From the NCBI GenBank assembly GCA_016183945.1, contig JACPDP010000005.1, positions 1-64,000 of the forward strand: a stretch of DNA of 64,000 nucleotides, given 5' to 3'. The translations under genes and the position numbers were made by a program. The notes below the pieces were generated by a model. The model was given only the letters and a program-made list of their open reading frames with translations. It was not told where the DNA came from and ran no database searches. Origin of the DNA: Magnetospirillum sp. (GTDB lineage: Bacteria > Pseudomonadota > Alphaproteobacteria > Rhodospirillales > Magnetospirillaceae). Positions 47,021 through 57,186 of this stretch are shown piece by piece. How positions within the stretch are numbered: the first letter of the stretch is position 1; the number at the start of each line of letters is the position of its first letter.

Positions 47021-48331
47021 TTATTCCTCTTTTACCAGCAGCGCCCGGCGCAACCGCTTCACCCCCAGGACGACGGCGCCGACGATGACCGGGATGGCCA
47101 CGAGGGCGGCGACGTCGGGGTCGAGCGGCACCCCGATCCCTTTCAGGCCCTTGATGGCGTAGGACGCCAGCCCCAGCAGGTAGTAGCTGATGGCGACCAC
47201 CGACAGCCCTTCGACCGTCTCTTGCAGGCGAAGCTGCAGATGGGCGCGGCGGTTCATGGAATGCAGCAGGTCGCGGTTCTTTTCCTCCAGCGCGATGTCG
47301 ACGCGAGTGCGCAGCAGGTCGCTGGCCCGCGTCGTCCGCCGGGCCAGCAATTCCTGGCGCTCGGCCACCGATTGGCAGGTGTTCATCGCCGGTGACAACC
47401 TGCGGTCCATGAACTCCGCGATGGTCTGGAAGCCGGGAATGCGGTCCTCGCGGAGTTCGGCGATGCGCTGGCCGACGATGGCGTGATAGGCCCGCGCCGC
47501 GGCCAGCCGGAAGCTGGTGTCGGCCTCCAGGCGCTCGGCGTCGGCGGCCAGGGCGGTCAGGCGCTCCAGCAGTTCGCGGTCGTTCTGGGCGATGGCCGGA
47601 TCGGACAGCTCGGTGATGATGTCGGCCAGGGCGCGATCCATCCGCGTCACCTCGCCATTGGCGCGCCGCGCGGCGGGAAAGGCCAGCAGCGCCATCATGC
47701 GATAGGTCTCGATCTCCAGCATGCGCTGCATCAGCCGGCCGGTCTGGCCCCGGGTCAGGCCGTGGTCGCACAGCAGCAGGCGCCCGAAGCCATCGGCGTG
47801 CAGGCGGAAATCGGTCCACGCTTCACCGGCGGTGCCCACCACCTTCGAGCCGATCAGCGCATTGCCGTCGAACTCCGTCGCCACAATGTCCGGATCGCGC
47901 GGGGTGGCGTCGCAGGCGAAATGCACGGCGGTGATGGCGGCGCCCGGCAGGCGTTCGAGCCAGTCGCGCGGCACCAGATCGAGGGCGCTGGTCTCGAACG
48001 GATGGTCGAAATCGTCGAAGCGCAGGAAGGTGTAGCTGGAGAATTCGCCGTGACGCTCCCAGCGCAGCCGAAGCGCCCCCAGGTCGCGGGTCAGGTGATT
48101 GGCGCCCTCACCCGGAGGCTCGGCGCCGTGGCCGGCCAGCAACTCGGCCAGGAAGGCGTGCTCGGCGGCCACCGCCAGTCCATCGTGCAGCACCGCCAGA
48201 TGGCTGGCGCGCACCGGTGACGTCAGTTGCTCGTAGGGGCGCGCGTGGACCTCGCCGGCCAGGGCGCGGCGCAGGGCGTGTTCGTTCAACACGGATGTGC
48301 GGGTTGATGTGGCGTCATACTGGTAAGCCAT
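47021..48331 (-). CDS. DUF3422 family protein
   Basis: 436 residues. Long helical cytoplasmic domain (EVHARPYEQLTSPVRASHLAV at the N-terminus is typical of DUF3422), then two membrane helices near the C-terminus (AISYYLLGLASYAIKGL and VAIPVIVGAVVLGVKRL). Function unknown; widespread in alphaproteobacteria. Confidence 0.87.
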   Translation of the reverse strand: MAYQYDATSTRTSVLNEHALRRALAGEVHARPYEQLTSPVRASHLAVLHDGLAVAAEHAFLAELLAGHGAEPPGEGANHLTRDLGALRLRWERHGEFSSYTFLRFDDFDHPFETSALDLVPRDWLERLPGAAITAVHFACDATPRDPDIVATEFDGNALIGSKVVGTAGEAWTDFRLHADGFGRLLLCDHGLTRGQTGRLMQRMLEIETYRMMALLAFPAARRANGEVTRMDRALADIITELSDPAIAQNDRELLERLTALAADAERLEADTSFRLAAARAYHAIVGQRIAELREDRIPGFQTIAEFMDRRLSPAMNTCQSVAERQELLARRTTRASDLLRTRVDIALEEKNRDLLHSMNRRAHLQLRLQETVEGLSVVAISYYLLGLASYAIKGLKGIGVPLDPDVAALVAIPVIVGAVVLGVKRLRRALLVKEE

Positions 48332-48395
48332 GGTCCGGCCCGTTCGCATCCGTGAAAGCGGGCGACACGCCCGGCGAAGGCAATCCAGATTACCA

Positions 48396-49649
48396 CTATT
48401 CCGCCGCTTCGTCCTTGAGGCGCTCGATGCGGGCACCGCAGGCGGCCAGCTTCTCCTCGACCCGCTCATAGCCGCGGTCGAGGTGGTAGACGCGGTTGAT
48501 CAGCGTTTCGCCCTCGGCGGCCAGCCCGGCCAGCACCAGGGACACCGACGCCCTGAGGTCGGTGGCCATCACCGGCGCGCCCGACAGCCTGGGTACGCCG
48601 CGCACGATGGCCGAGGCGCCATGCACATTGATGTTGGCACCCATGCGCGACATCTCGGGCACGTGCATGAAACGGTTCTCGAAGATGGTCTCGGTGATCA
48701 TCGAGGCGCCCGAGGCGGTGGACAGCAGCGCCATCAGCTGCGCCTGCATGTCGGTGGGGAAGCCGGGGAACGGCTCGGTCATGATATCGACGCCGGTGAT
48801 ATCGCCGAGCACGGCAACCCGCATGCCGCGCGGCGTTTCCTCGACGGTGACGCCGCATTCGCGCAGCACCTTGGTCACCGATTCCATCAGGTCGAAGCGA
48901 GCCCCCACCAACTCGACGTCGCCGCGGTCGGGCACCACGCTGTACTCGGCGCCGTGCAGCCGCTCGACGCCCTGGATGCGCAGGGTGCCGGTGCCGATGC
49001 CCTCGATCTTGGCCCCCATGGCCACCAGGCAGTGGGCGAGGTCGGTGACCTCTGGCTCGCGGGCGGCGTTGGCGATGACGGTCTCGCCCTCGGCCAGGGC
49101 GGCGGCCATCAGGGTGTTCTCGGTGCCGCCGACGGTGACCTGCGGGAAGATGATGTGGGCGCCCCGGAGGCGGCCGGCGACCTCGGCGGCGATGTAGCCC
49201 TCCTGCAGGTCGATCACGGCGCCCATCTGCTCCAGCGCCTTGAGGTGCAGGTTGACCGGGCGGGTACCGATGGCGCAGCCGCCGGGCAGGCTGACGCGGG
49301 CCCGGCCGCAGCGGGCCAGCAGCGGTCCCAGCACCAGCACGCTGGCGCGCATGCGTCGCACCAGATCGTAGGGAGCGGTGGTGTTGAGAATCTCGGCGGC
49401 GGTGAGTTCCAGCACCCGGCCGGTGTGGCCGCCCCGCGGGTCGTGGCCGTTCAACGCCATGCGCACGCCGTGCTGGGCCAGCAGGTTGGCCATGGTGGTG
49501 ATGTCCACCAGGTGCGGCAGGTTGGACAGCGACAGCGTCTCGTCGGTGAGCAGGCAGGCCGGCATCAGGGCAAGGGCGGCATTCTTGGCGCCACCGATGG
49601 GAATGGTCCCCTTCAAGGATACACCACCGTGGATGCGGATACGGTCCAT
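48396..49649 (-). CDS. murA: UDP-N-acetylglucosamine 1-carboxyvinyltransferase
   Basis: 417 residues, EPSP-synthase fold. Catalyses the first committed step of peptidoglycan synthesis. Active-site Lys-Asn in GAKNAALAL near residue 22 and the catalytic Cys in [14 protein letters not shown] near 117 are present, so the enzyme is fosfomycin-type. Start 49649 gives MDRIRIHGG. Confidence 0.95.
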   Translation of the reverse strand: MDRIRIHGGVSLKGTIPIGGAKNAALALMPACLLTDETLSLSNLPHLVDITTMANLLAQHGVRMALNGHDPRGGHTGRVLELTAAEILNTTAPYDLVRRMRASVLVLGPLLARCGRARVSLPGGCAIGTRPVNLHLKALEQMGAVIDLQEGYIAAEVAGRLRGAHIIFPQVTVGGTENTLMAAALAEGETVIANAAREPEVTDLAHCLVAMGAKIEGIGTGTLRIQGVERLHGAEYSVVPDRGDVELVGARFDLMESVTKVLRECGVTVEETPRGMRVAVLGDITGVDIMTEPFPGFPTDMQAQLMALLSTASGASMITETIFENRFMHVPEMSRMGANINVHGASAIVRGVPRLSGAPVMATDLRASVSLVLAGLAAEGETLINRVYHLDRGYERVEEKLAACGARIERLKDEAAE

Positions 49650-49723
49650 TCTGCTTCCTTCTCGATCAGGCCCCCCCTTTAGCGCGGCGGAGTTACGTTG
49701 GTCAAGGCGCGGGTCAAGACAGG

Positions 49724-51499
49724 CTAGCGTTTGTCCTCATACAGCCCTTCCAGCACCGGACCGAACGCCTCGCGGATGCGGTGGCGGCGGATTTTCAGGG
49801 TGGGCGTCATCATGCCGTTGGCCACCGAGAACGGCTCCGCCGCCAGGGCGAAGCGGCGCACCTTCTCGATGGTGGAAAGCCGACGGTTGACCCGTTCCAC
49901 CGCGGCGCCGACGGCGTGACGGAACTCCGGGTCTCCCACCAGCGCGGCCAGCGACGGGGCGCGGCCCCGCTCGGCGGCCCAGGCGGCGGCCCAGTCCTCG
50001 GCGGGTACCAGCAGCGCCACCAGATGCGGGCGGCGATCGCCGTGCACCAGGGCCTGGGCGATCTCCGGCTCCAGGGTGAGGAAGCCCTCTACCCGCTGCG
50101 GCGAGACATTGTCTCCGCCCGAGTTGACGATGATGTCCTTCTTGCGGTCGGTGATGCGGATATAGCCGTCGGCATCCATCTCGCCCACGTCGCCGGTGTG
50201 CAGCCAGCCGTCGCGGATGGCGGCGGCGGTGGCGGCCGGGTCGTTCCAGTAGCCCTGCATGACCAGTTCGCCCCGCACCAGGATTTCGCCGTCGGCGGCG
50301 ATGCGCACCTCGACCTCCGCCATCGGTGGGCCGACCGTTTCCAACCGGACCCGGCCGGGCGGGTTGCAGCTCACCACCGGCGCTGCCTCGGTCTGGCCGT
50401 AGCCTTGCAGCACCCGCACCCCCAGCGCGGTGAAGAACAGCCCGAGGTCGTAGCCCAGGGGAGCGCCGCCCGAGACGAAGGCCTTCAGCCGGCCGCCGAA
50501 GCGGGCGCGGATCTTATGGCGCACCAGCCGTTCCAGCCCTCGGTCGGCCAGCGCCTGCACCGGCCCCAATCGGCCCTCGGTGCGCTTGATGCCCAAAGCC
50601 AGGGCGCGTTCGAACAGGGTCCGCTTCAGGCCGCCGGCGGCATGCACCCCCTTGAGGATGCGGGCGCGCATGGTCTCGTAGAGGCGCGGCACCGCGGTGA
50701 CGATGGTCGGGCGCACCTCCAGCATGTTGGCGGCCAGCCTGTCGACGCCCTCGGCGTAGTAGATCTCGGCGCCCAGCGAGAGGGGGAAGTACAGCCCGGC
50801 GGTGTGCTCGTAGGCGTGCGACAGCGGCAGGAACGACAGGAAGACCTCGTCGCCCAGGCCCAGCCCGGCAAGCAGGGTCGCGGCGCCCATGCAGTTCGAC
50901 AGGATGGCGCCGTGCGACAGCATCACCCCCTTGGGCGCGCCGCCGGTGCCCGAGGTGTAGATCAGGCAGGCGGTGTCGGTGCGGCGGGCGGGGAGGGGCG
51001 GGGGGGCGGCATCGCCCAGGTCCAGCACCTGCCGCCACGACAGCAGCGGCGCCCCCGAGGATTGGCTGAGGGCGGGCGTCTCCATGGCGATCACCACCGG
51101 CGGCTGGTCGGCCTGCCAGGCGGCCGCCATCACCCTCTCGGCCAGGGCGCGGGTCGAGGCGATGGCGAAGCGGGCGCCCGAGTTGTTGAGGATGTGCAGA
51201 TGGTCGGCGACGGTGTTGGTGGTGTAGGCCGGCACGCTGACGCCGCCGGCCGCCATGATGGCGAGGTCGGCCAGCGCCCATTCCGGCCGGTTCTCGGACA
51301 CCAGCGCCACCCGCTGTCCCGGCTCCAGCCCCAAGGCCCGGAGTCCGCCCGCCAGTGCCCTCACCGTGGCCGCCGCCTCGGCCCACGAGGTGGCCTGCCA
51401 CGAGCCGCCATGCTTGGCCCACAGGAACGGGCGTCCGCCAAGGCGCTCCGCCTGGGCGAAGAACATGGCGGTAAGGCTCTGGCAGGAGCGGTAATCCAT
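49724..51499 (-). CDS. Long-chain acyl-CoA synthetase (AMP-forming)
   Basis: 591 residues, ANL superfamily. P-loop [42 protein letters not shown] and the C-terminal lysine region [11 protein letters not shown]. Activates fatty acids for breakdown or phospholipid synthesis. The start 51499 follows aggga by nine bases. It is divergent from pepF with a shared promoter gap of about 120 bases. Confidence 0.9.
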   Translation of the reverse strand: MDYRSCQSLTAMFFAQAERLGGRPFLWAKHGGSWQATSWAEAAATVRALAGGLRALGLEPGQRVALVSENRPEWALADLAIMAAGGVSVPAYTTNTVADHLHILNNSGARFAIASTRALAERVMAAAWQADQPPVVIAMETPALSQSSGAPLLSWRQVLDLGDAAPPPLPARRTDTACLIYTSGTGGAPKGVMLSHGAILSNCMGAATLLAGLGLGDEVFLSFLPLSHAYEHTAGLYFPLSLGAEIYYAEGVDRLAANMLEVRPTIVTAVPRLYETMRARILKGVHAAGGLKRTLFERALALGIKRTEGRLGPVQALADRGLERLVRHKIRARFGGRLKAFVSGGAPLGYDLGLFFTALGVRVLQGYGQTEAAPVVSCNPPGRVRLETVGPPMAEVEVRIAADGEILVRGELVMQGYWNDPAATAAAIRDGWLHTGDVGEMDADGYIRITDRKKDIIVNSGGDNVSPQRVEGFLTLEPEIAQALVHGDRRPHLVALLVPAEDWAAAWAAERGRAPSLAALVGDPEFRHAVGAAVERVNRRLSTIEKVRRFALAAEPFSVANGMMTPTLKIRRHRIREAFGPVLEGLYEDKR

Positions 51500-51620
51500 G
51501 GTCGAATTTCCCTGAATCAGGCGCTTGCCAAGCCCGCCCCGGCGTCTTCTTATACCCGGGGCGGCTTGGCCCTGGCGCCAGTCATACCCATATCCCGGTT
51601 CCGGGCAAGGAGTCTCGTGA

Positions 51621-53420
51621 ATGACAGCAGCAGCGACCGCCAGCACCATCGGGAGCGATCTCGGCCATCTGCCGGAGTGGGATCTTACCGATCTTTATCC
51701 TTCACCGCAGTCGCCCGAACTGGCCCGTGACCTCGACGCCGTCGAGGCGGCGGCCAAGGCGTTCCACGCCCAGTACAACGCCCGGCTGGCCACCCTGTCC
51801 AGCCGCCAATTCGGCGAGGCCATCGCTGAATACGAGCGCATAAGCGAGATTATCTACCGGGCGCTGTCCTATGCGCAGTTGCGCTACGCGGGCGACGTCG
51901 CCGACCCCGAGCGCGGCCGCTTCTTCCAGGGCATCCAGGAACGCGCCACCGAGATCACCAGCCACACCCTGTTCTTCACGCTTGAGATCAACAAGCTGGA
52001 GGATGCCGAACTCAAGGAGCTGCTGCTGGCCGCCAACGCCGCGCGCTATGCGCCGTGGCTGCGCGATCTGCGGGTGTTCCGGCCGCACCAGTTGCCCGAC
52101 GAGTTGGAGCGCCTGTTGCACGAGAAGCAGGTCGCCGGCCGCGCCGCCTGGCACCGGCTGTTCGACGAGAGCATGGCCCGCCTGCGCTTCCCCTTCGATG
52201 GCCGCGAGCTGACCTCGGCCGAGGTGCTGCACCTGATGAGCGACAAGGACGGCAGCGTGCGCAAGGCCGCCGCACAGTCGTTGGGCAAGGTGCTGGGCGA
52301 TAACGTCGGGCTGTTCGCCCTGATCACCAACACCCTGGCCAAGGACAAGGAAATCGACGACAAGTGGCGCAACTATCCGCGCCCGCAATCGTCGCGCAAC
52401 CTGTCCAACCAGCTTGAGGACGAGGTGGTCGACGCCCTGGCGGCGGCGGTCAAGGGCAGCTATGGCCGGCTGTCGCACCGCTACTACGGGCTGAAGGCCA
52501 AGTGGTTCGGCGTCGAGGTGCTGGACTACTGGGACCGCAACGCGCCGCTGCCCGAAGACGATGACCGTAAGTTCACCTGGGAGAGGGCGCGTGACACCGT
52601 CCTGGGCGCCTATGACGCCTTCTCGCCGGAATTGGCCGATATCGGCCAGCGCTTCTTCGACAACGCCTGGATCGACGCGCCGGTGCGACCCGGCAAGTCG
52701 CCGGGAGCCTTCGCCCATCCCACCGTTCCCTCGGCCCATCCCTATCTGCTGGTCAACTTCCAGGGCAAGAGCCGCGACGTCATGACGCTGGCGCACGAGC
52801 TGGGCCACGGCGTGCATCAGGTGCTGGCGGCGGCGCAGGGGACCCTGTTGGCCGATACCCCCCTGACGCTGGCCGAAACCGCATCGGTGTTCGGCGAAAT
52901 GCTGACCTTCCGCGCCATGCTTGACGCCGAGACCCAGCCGAAACGGCGCAAGGCCATGCTGGCCGGCAAGGTCGAGGACATGCTCAACACCGTGGTGCGC
53001 CAGATCGCCTTCTATGAGTTCGAACGCCTGGTGCACGAGGAGCGTCGCACCGGCGAACTGGCGCCCGACCGCATCGGCGAGCTGTGGATGCAGGTGCAGA
53101 CGGAAAGCCTGGGGCCGGCGTTGCGGTTCCAGGACGAATACCGCACCTTCTGGACCTATATCCCGCACTTCATCCACTCGCCGTTCTACGTCTACGCCTA
53201 TGCCTTCGGCGACTGCCTGGTGAATTCGCTGTACTCGGTCTACCGCCAGGGGCTGGTGCCCAGTTTCCCGGCCAAGTACCTGGACATGCTGCGGGCCGGC
53301 GGCACTCTGCGGCACCGCGAGTTGCTGGCCCCGTTCGGGCTCGACGCCAGCGACCCCGCGTTCTGGCGCCAGGGTCTCGACGTGGTGGCCGGTTTCATCG
53401 ACGAACTGGAGGGGATGTAG
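51621..53420 (+). CDS. pepF: Oligoendopeptidase F family M3 metallopeptidase
   Basis: 599 residues. Zinc motif HELGHGVH (HExxH) with the downstream ligand in TLAETASVFGEM. Cytoplasmic peptidase for short peptides, compatible with the peptide-type ABC importer upstream. No signal peptide. Confidence 0.92.
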   Translation: MTAAATASTIGSDLGHLPEWDLTDLYPSPQSPELARDLDAVEAAAKAFHAQYNARLATLSSRQFGEAIAEYERISEIIYRALSYAQLRYAGDVADPERGRFFQGIQERATEITSHTLFFTLEINKLEDAELKELLLAANAARYAPWLRDLRVFRPHQLPDELERLLHEKQVAGRAAWHRLFDESMARLRFPFDGRELTSAEVLHLMSDKDGSVRKAAAQSLGKVLGDNVGLFALITNTLAKDKEIDDKWRNYPRPQSSRNLSNQLEDEVVDALAAAVKGSYGRLSHRYYGLKAKWFGVEVLDYWDRNAPLPEDDDRKFTWERARDTVLGAYDAFSPELADIGQRFFDNAWIDAPVRPGKSPGAFAHPTVPSAHPYLLVNFQGKSRDVMTLAHELGHGVHQVLAAAQGTLLADTPLTLAETASVFGEMLTFRAMLDAETQPKRRKAMLAGKVEDMLNTVVRQIAFYEFERLVHEERRTGELAPDRIGELWMQVQTESLGPALRFQDEYRTFWTYIPHFIHSPFYVYAYAFGDCLVNSLYSVYRQGLVPSFPAKYLDMLRAGGTLRHRELLAPFGLDASDPAFWRQGLDVVAGFIDELEGM

Positions 53421-53445
53421 GCTTTATTCAATGGATGGGAGGCCG

Positions 53446-54780
53446 ATGCCCAACGAGCGGAACTCCATCACGGAACGGGTCAGGCGCTACGCCCAGGTCG
53501 GGCGGGCGATGGGGGGGCTGGCGGCCAGATTTGGGGCGGAGCGGGTCTTCGGCCGGCGTCTCGACCGCCCGGGTCATGCCGCCGAGTTGACCCAGGCGCT
53601 GGGCGGTCTCAAGGGGCCGCTGATGAAGGTGGCGCAGATCCTCTCCACCATCCCCGATGCGGTCCCCCAGGAATACGCCCTGGAGCTGGCCCAGTTGCAG
53701 GCCGATGCGCCGCATATGGGGTGGCCGTTCGTGCGCCGCCGCATGGCGGCCGAGTTGGGCGAGGAGTGGCAGCAGCGCTTCCGCAGTTTCGAGCACGAGG
53801 CCGCCGCCGCCGCCTCGCTGGGGCAGGTGCACCGCGCCGTCGGGCTGGACGGCCGCCGATTGGCCTGCAAGCTGCAGTATCCCGAGATGGCCTCGGTGGT
53901 GGAGGCCGACCTCAAGCAGCTGCGGGTCGTCCTCGGCATCTACGGCGCCTACGACCGCGCCATCGACACCGGCAATGTCCACGAGGAAATCGCCGAGCGC
54001 CTGCGCGAGGAGCTCGACTACCTGCGTGAATCCCGCCACATGCGGCTGTATACGCTGATGCTGAAGGGCGAGGCCGGGGTGCATGTTCCCGAGGTGGTCG
54101 ACCCACTGACCACGCGGCGGCTGCTCACCATGACCTGGCTGGAGGGCGAGCGCATCCTGACGCTGGCCGATGCCCCGGCCGAGGTGCGCAACCGGATGGC
54201 GCGCAACATGTTCCGCGCCTGGTATGTGCCGTTCTACGAATACGGCGTCATCCACGGCGATCCCCACCTGGGAAATTACACGGTCCGCCCCGACCACGCC
54301 GTCAACCTGCTGGATTTCGGCTGCATCCGGGTTTTCCCGCCCAGGTTCGTCCAGGGTGTCATCGACCTCTATCACGCGCTGGAGCGCGACGACCGCGCCC
54401 TGGCGGTGCACGCTTACGAAACCTGGGGGTTCCACGGCCTGTCCAAGGAGGCGGTGGACGTGCTCAACATCTGGGCGTCGTTCATCTACGCCCCCTTGAT
54501 GGACAACCGCCCGCGCGCCATCGCCGAGACCAACTCAGGCGTCTATGGCCGAGAAGTGGCAGAGAAGGTGCATGCCGAACTGCGGCGGGTGGGAGGCGTC
54601 AAACCGCCGCGCGAGTTCGTCCTGATGGACCGTGCCGCCATCGGACTGGGCTCGGTGTTCCTGCATCTCAGGGCAGAGATCAATTGGCACCAGCTGTTCC
54701 ATCAGTTGGCGGGCGATTTCGACGTCGCCGTCCTGGCGCAGCGCCAGGCCGCGGCACTGACACAGGCGGGATTGAGCTGA
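53446..54780 (+). CDS. ABC1/UbiB-family atypical kinase
   Basis: 444 residues. Motifs: GPLMKVAQILS (KxAQ in place of the usual KxGQ), AAAASLGQVHRA, GDPHLGNY and LLDFGCIR. UbiB/COQ8-like proteins support ubiquinone synthesis; COQ9 is encoded at 58892-59557. Start 53446 has gggagg just upstream; 53431 is an alternative with no ribosome binding site. Confidence 0.87.
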   Translation: MPNERNSITERVRRYAQVGRAMGGLAARFGAERVFGRRLDRPGHAAELTQALGGLKGPLMKVAQILSTIPDAVPQEYALELAQLQADAPHMGWPFVRRRMAAELGEEWQQRFRSFEHEAAAAASLGQVHRAVGLDGRRLACKLQYPEMASVVEADLKQLRVVLGIYGAYDRAIDTGNVHEEIAERLREELDYLRESRHMRLYTLMLKGEAGVHVPEVVDPLTTRRLLTMTWLEGERILTLADAPAEVRNRMARNMFRAWYVPFYEYGVIHGDPHLGNYTVRPDHAVNLLDFGCIRVFPPRFVQGVIDLYHALERDDRALAVHAYETWGFHGLSKEAVDVLNIWASFIYAPLMDNRPRAIAETNSGVYGREVAEKVHAELRRVGGVKPPREFVLMDRAAIGLGSVFLHLRAEINWHQLFHQLAGDFDVAVLAQRQAAALTQAGLS

Positions 54781-54795
54781 TAGTGGGGGAGCCCC

Positions 54796-54936
54796 CTATT
54801 GCCCGATGAATACCGTCAACCCGGTGCCGAGCAGCGCGGTGAAGCCGACACCGACGGCCATCAGGAACAGTGTCTTGACGGCGGCGCTCTTGATGCGGCA
54901 GCGGGTGGGGCTCTGGGAGGTGGCGCAGTTGTCCAT
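54796..54936 (-). CDS. 46-residue membrane protein behind an FNR-type box
   Basis: MDNCATSQSPTRCRIKSAAV then one membrane helix (about residues 21-43, LFLMAVGVGFTALLGTGL) ending VFIGQ. The coding frame is 141 bases, with gagg seven bases before the ATG and a stop at 54796. No family is recognised; it may be a small accessory subunit of a respiratory enzyme. A perfect FNR-type box is only 13 bases upstream of the start. Confidence 0.55.
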   Translation of the reverse strand: MDNCATSQSPTRCRIKSAAVKTLFLMAVGVGFTALLGTGLTVFIGQ

Positions 54937-54948
54937 GGTGAACCTCGA

Positions 54949-54962
54949 TTGATCTAGATCAA
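54949..54962. promoter_or_regulatory. Perfect FNR-type box
   Basis: TTGAT-CTAG-ATCAA is an exact match to TTGAT-N4-ATCAA. For the small minus-strand gene the centre is only 20 bases before the start codon, so it would repress it or use a leaderless transcript. For plus-strand transcription, a class II start near 54997 would give ior a leader of about 335 bases. Direction is undecided. Confidence 0.6.
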
Positions 54963-55332
54963 AAAAGTATTGGTGTGACCCCCTTGGGAGCTGAGGGGAG
55001 ACTAACTTATTTGCGGCAAAGAAATCAATCGCCCCTGTAAGGCAGGCGGGGGCTACCCGAACGAGTTGGTTCGAGGCGTTATTCCATGTTAGTCGTGCGG
55101 GTATTGTGAATTCGCGAATATTAACCCTCTCTCAAGTGAGGGCTTTGCGCGACGAACATCCGGTTTTATTCCGCCATGACGGTTGCCGAGAATGCGCGGG
55201 CAGTCCTCCGGGGCAGGGATATTAAATACGCATTCCTCTTCCGATTTAAGAGACGAAAGTGTTAGGGTCTAGCCCTTCCGGCTGGGGTCTCCCCGGCCGG
55301 ATCGGTGCCGTGGAGAAGATGAGGAGCCGTTG
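54963..55332. other. Leader region of the iorAB operon
   Basis: No gene seen. It is relatively A+T-rich (55100-55130) and has a 10-bp dyad attcgcgaat (55110-55119). At 55278-55300 a 10-bp stem ccggctgggg/ccccggccgg with a three-base loop lies in the leader, 33 bases before iorA. There is no T-run after it, so it is more likely a control or stability hairpin than a full terminator. Confidence 0.45.
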
Positions 55333-57186
55333 ATGTCCGCTGCCGTCCAGGCGAAGGCGCAGACGCGCCTGCTGCTGTCGGGGAATGACGCCATTGCGCG
55401 CGGTGTGTGGGAGGCGGGCTGCAAGGTCGCCACCGCCTATCCCGGAACGCCTTCCACCGAAATTCTCGAGAGCCTGTCGCTGTATCCCGACCTCTACTCG
55501 GAGTGGTCGATCAACGAGAAGGTGGCGATGGAGGTGGCTATCGGCGCCTCCATGTCGGGGGCGCGGGCCTTCTGCGCCATGAAGCATGTGGGCATGAACG
55601 TCGCGTCCGATGCCTTCATGACCATCACCGTGGCCGGCGTGGTCGGCGGGCTGGTGGTGGCGGTGGCCGACGATGTCGGCATGTCGTCGTCGCAGAACGA
55701 ACAGGATTCGCGCTTCTGGGGCCGCTTCGCCCATGTCCCCATCCTGGAGCCGGCGGACAGCCAGGAAGCCCTGGACATGGCGAAGTACGCCTTCGAGCTG
55801 TCGGAGCAGTTCAACACCCCGGTCATCCTGCGCCTGACCACCCGGGTGTGTCACGTCAAGGCGGTGGTCACCACCGGCGAGCGCGCCAAGAAGCCCATCA
55901 CCGGCTTCCAGCTCGACGCCAAGCGCTGGGTGATGACTCCGGCCAACGCCAGGAACCGCCTGCCGGCGCAGCTGGCCCGCGAAGGGGGCTTGCGCACCCT
56001 GGCCGAGACTTCGCCGTTCAACATGTTCGAGGACGGCCCCGATCGCCGCATCGGCTTTGTCACCGCCGGGCCGGCCTACATGCATGTGCGCGAATGCTTC
56101 CCCGACGCGCCGGTGCTGAAGCTGGGCTTCACCTATCCGGTGCCGGTGGCGCTGGTGCGCGAGCTGGCGGCCAAGGTCGATCATGTGGTGGTGGTCGAGG
56201 AGACCGAGCCGCTGATGGAGAACGAGCTCAAGGCCGCCGGCCTGCTGGACATCCACGGCAAGGACCTGCTGCCGCGCATCGGCGAGCTGTCCCCCGCCGT
56301 GCTGGTGCCGGCCATCTACCAATTCCGCGGCGAGGAGCCGCCGCCGGTCTCGACCTACCTCAAGATCGACCCGTTCCCGCGGCCGCCCACCATGTGCCCG
56401 GCCTGCCCGCACATGGGGGTCTATTACACCCTGTCGCGGTTGCGGAAGCGGCTGCTGATCTCGGGCGACATCGGCTGCTACACCCTGGGTGCCGGCCACC
56501 CCTGGAACGCGCTCGACAGCACCATCTCCATGGGGGCCTCCATGGGCATCGCCCTGGGCATGGACAAGGCCCGCTCGGAGGAGACCAAGGACAAGGCGGT
56601 GCTGGCGGTGATCGGCGATTCCACCTTCCTGCACATGGGCATGCAGGGGTTGCTGGACATCGTCTACAACCGCGGCAACGTCACTGCGCTGATCCTCGAC
56701 AACCGCACCACCGGCATGACCGGCGGCCAGCATAATGCCGGCACCGGCAAGGCGCTGCACGGCGAAGAGGCCCCCCGCGTCGACTTCGTCAAGCTGGTGG
56801 AGGCGCTGGGCGTCAAGCCCGAGCGCATCCGCAAGCCCGACCCCTACCAGCTGCCGGTGCTGTGGAAGGCCATCCGCGAGGAGATCGAGGTGCCCGAGCC
56901 CTCGGTGATCATCACCGACCGCCCTTGCGTGCTGACCGAGTTCTACGACCGGCTCAAGCCCTACGAGATGCTGGACGACGTCTGCAACGGCTGCGGCAAC
57001 TGCATCAATGTCGGCTGCCCGGCCATCACCGTGCGCAAGAGCGAAACCAAGACGCTGGCCAACGGTACCGCCCGCGAGCTCAAATTCACCACCATCGACA
57101 CCGCCATGTGCACCGGTTGCCACATGTGCGTCGAGTCCTGCGGGCCCGGCGCCATCGTGTTCTCCGGCCAGGTAGGAGAACAGTGA
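55333..57186 (+). CDS. iorA: Indolepyruvate ferredoxin oxidoreductase alpha subunit
   Basis: 617 residues. Makes arylacetyl-CoA from aryl pyruvates with ferredoxin as acceptor. The N-terminal half has the AYPGTPSTEILESL motif, the C-terminal half the TPP domain (CPACPHMG, GDIGCYTLG). It ends with a 2x[4Fe-4S] ferredoxin domain (CNGCGNC and CTGCHMCVESC). gaggag precedes the ATG; the stop overlaps iorB (TGATG). Confidence 0.93.
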   Translation: MSAAVQAKAQTRLLLSGNDAIARGVWEAGCKVATAYPGTPSTEILESLSLYPDLYSEWSINEKVAMEVAIGASMSGARAFCAMKHVGMNVASDAFMTITVAGVVGGLVVAVADDVGMSSSQNEQDSRFWGRFAHVPILEPADSQEALDMAKYAFELSEQFNTPVILRLTTRVCHVKAVVTTGERAKKPITGFQLDAKRWVMTPANARNRLPAQLAREGGLRTLAETSPFNMFEDGPDRRIGFVTAGPAYMHVRECFPDAPVLKLGFTYPVPVALVRELAAKVDHVVVVEETEPLMENELKAAGLLDIHGKDLLPRIGELSPAVLVPAIYQFRGEEPPPVSTYLKIDPFPRPPTMCPACPHMGVYYTLSRLRKRLLISGDIGCYTLGAGHPWNALDSTISMGASMGIALGMDKARSEETKDKAVLAVIGDSTFLHMGMQGLLDIVYNRGNVTALILDNRTTGMTGGQHNAGTGKALHGEEAPRVDFVKLVEALGVKPERIRKPDPYQLPVLWKAIREEIEVPEPSVIITDRPCVLTEFYDRLKPYEMLDDVCNGCGNCINVGCPAITVRKSETKTLANGTARELKFTTIDTAMCTGCHMCVESCGPGAIVFSGQVGEQ

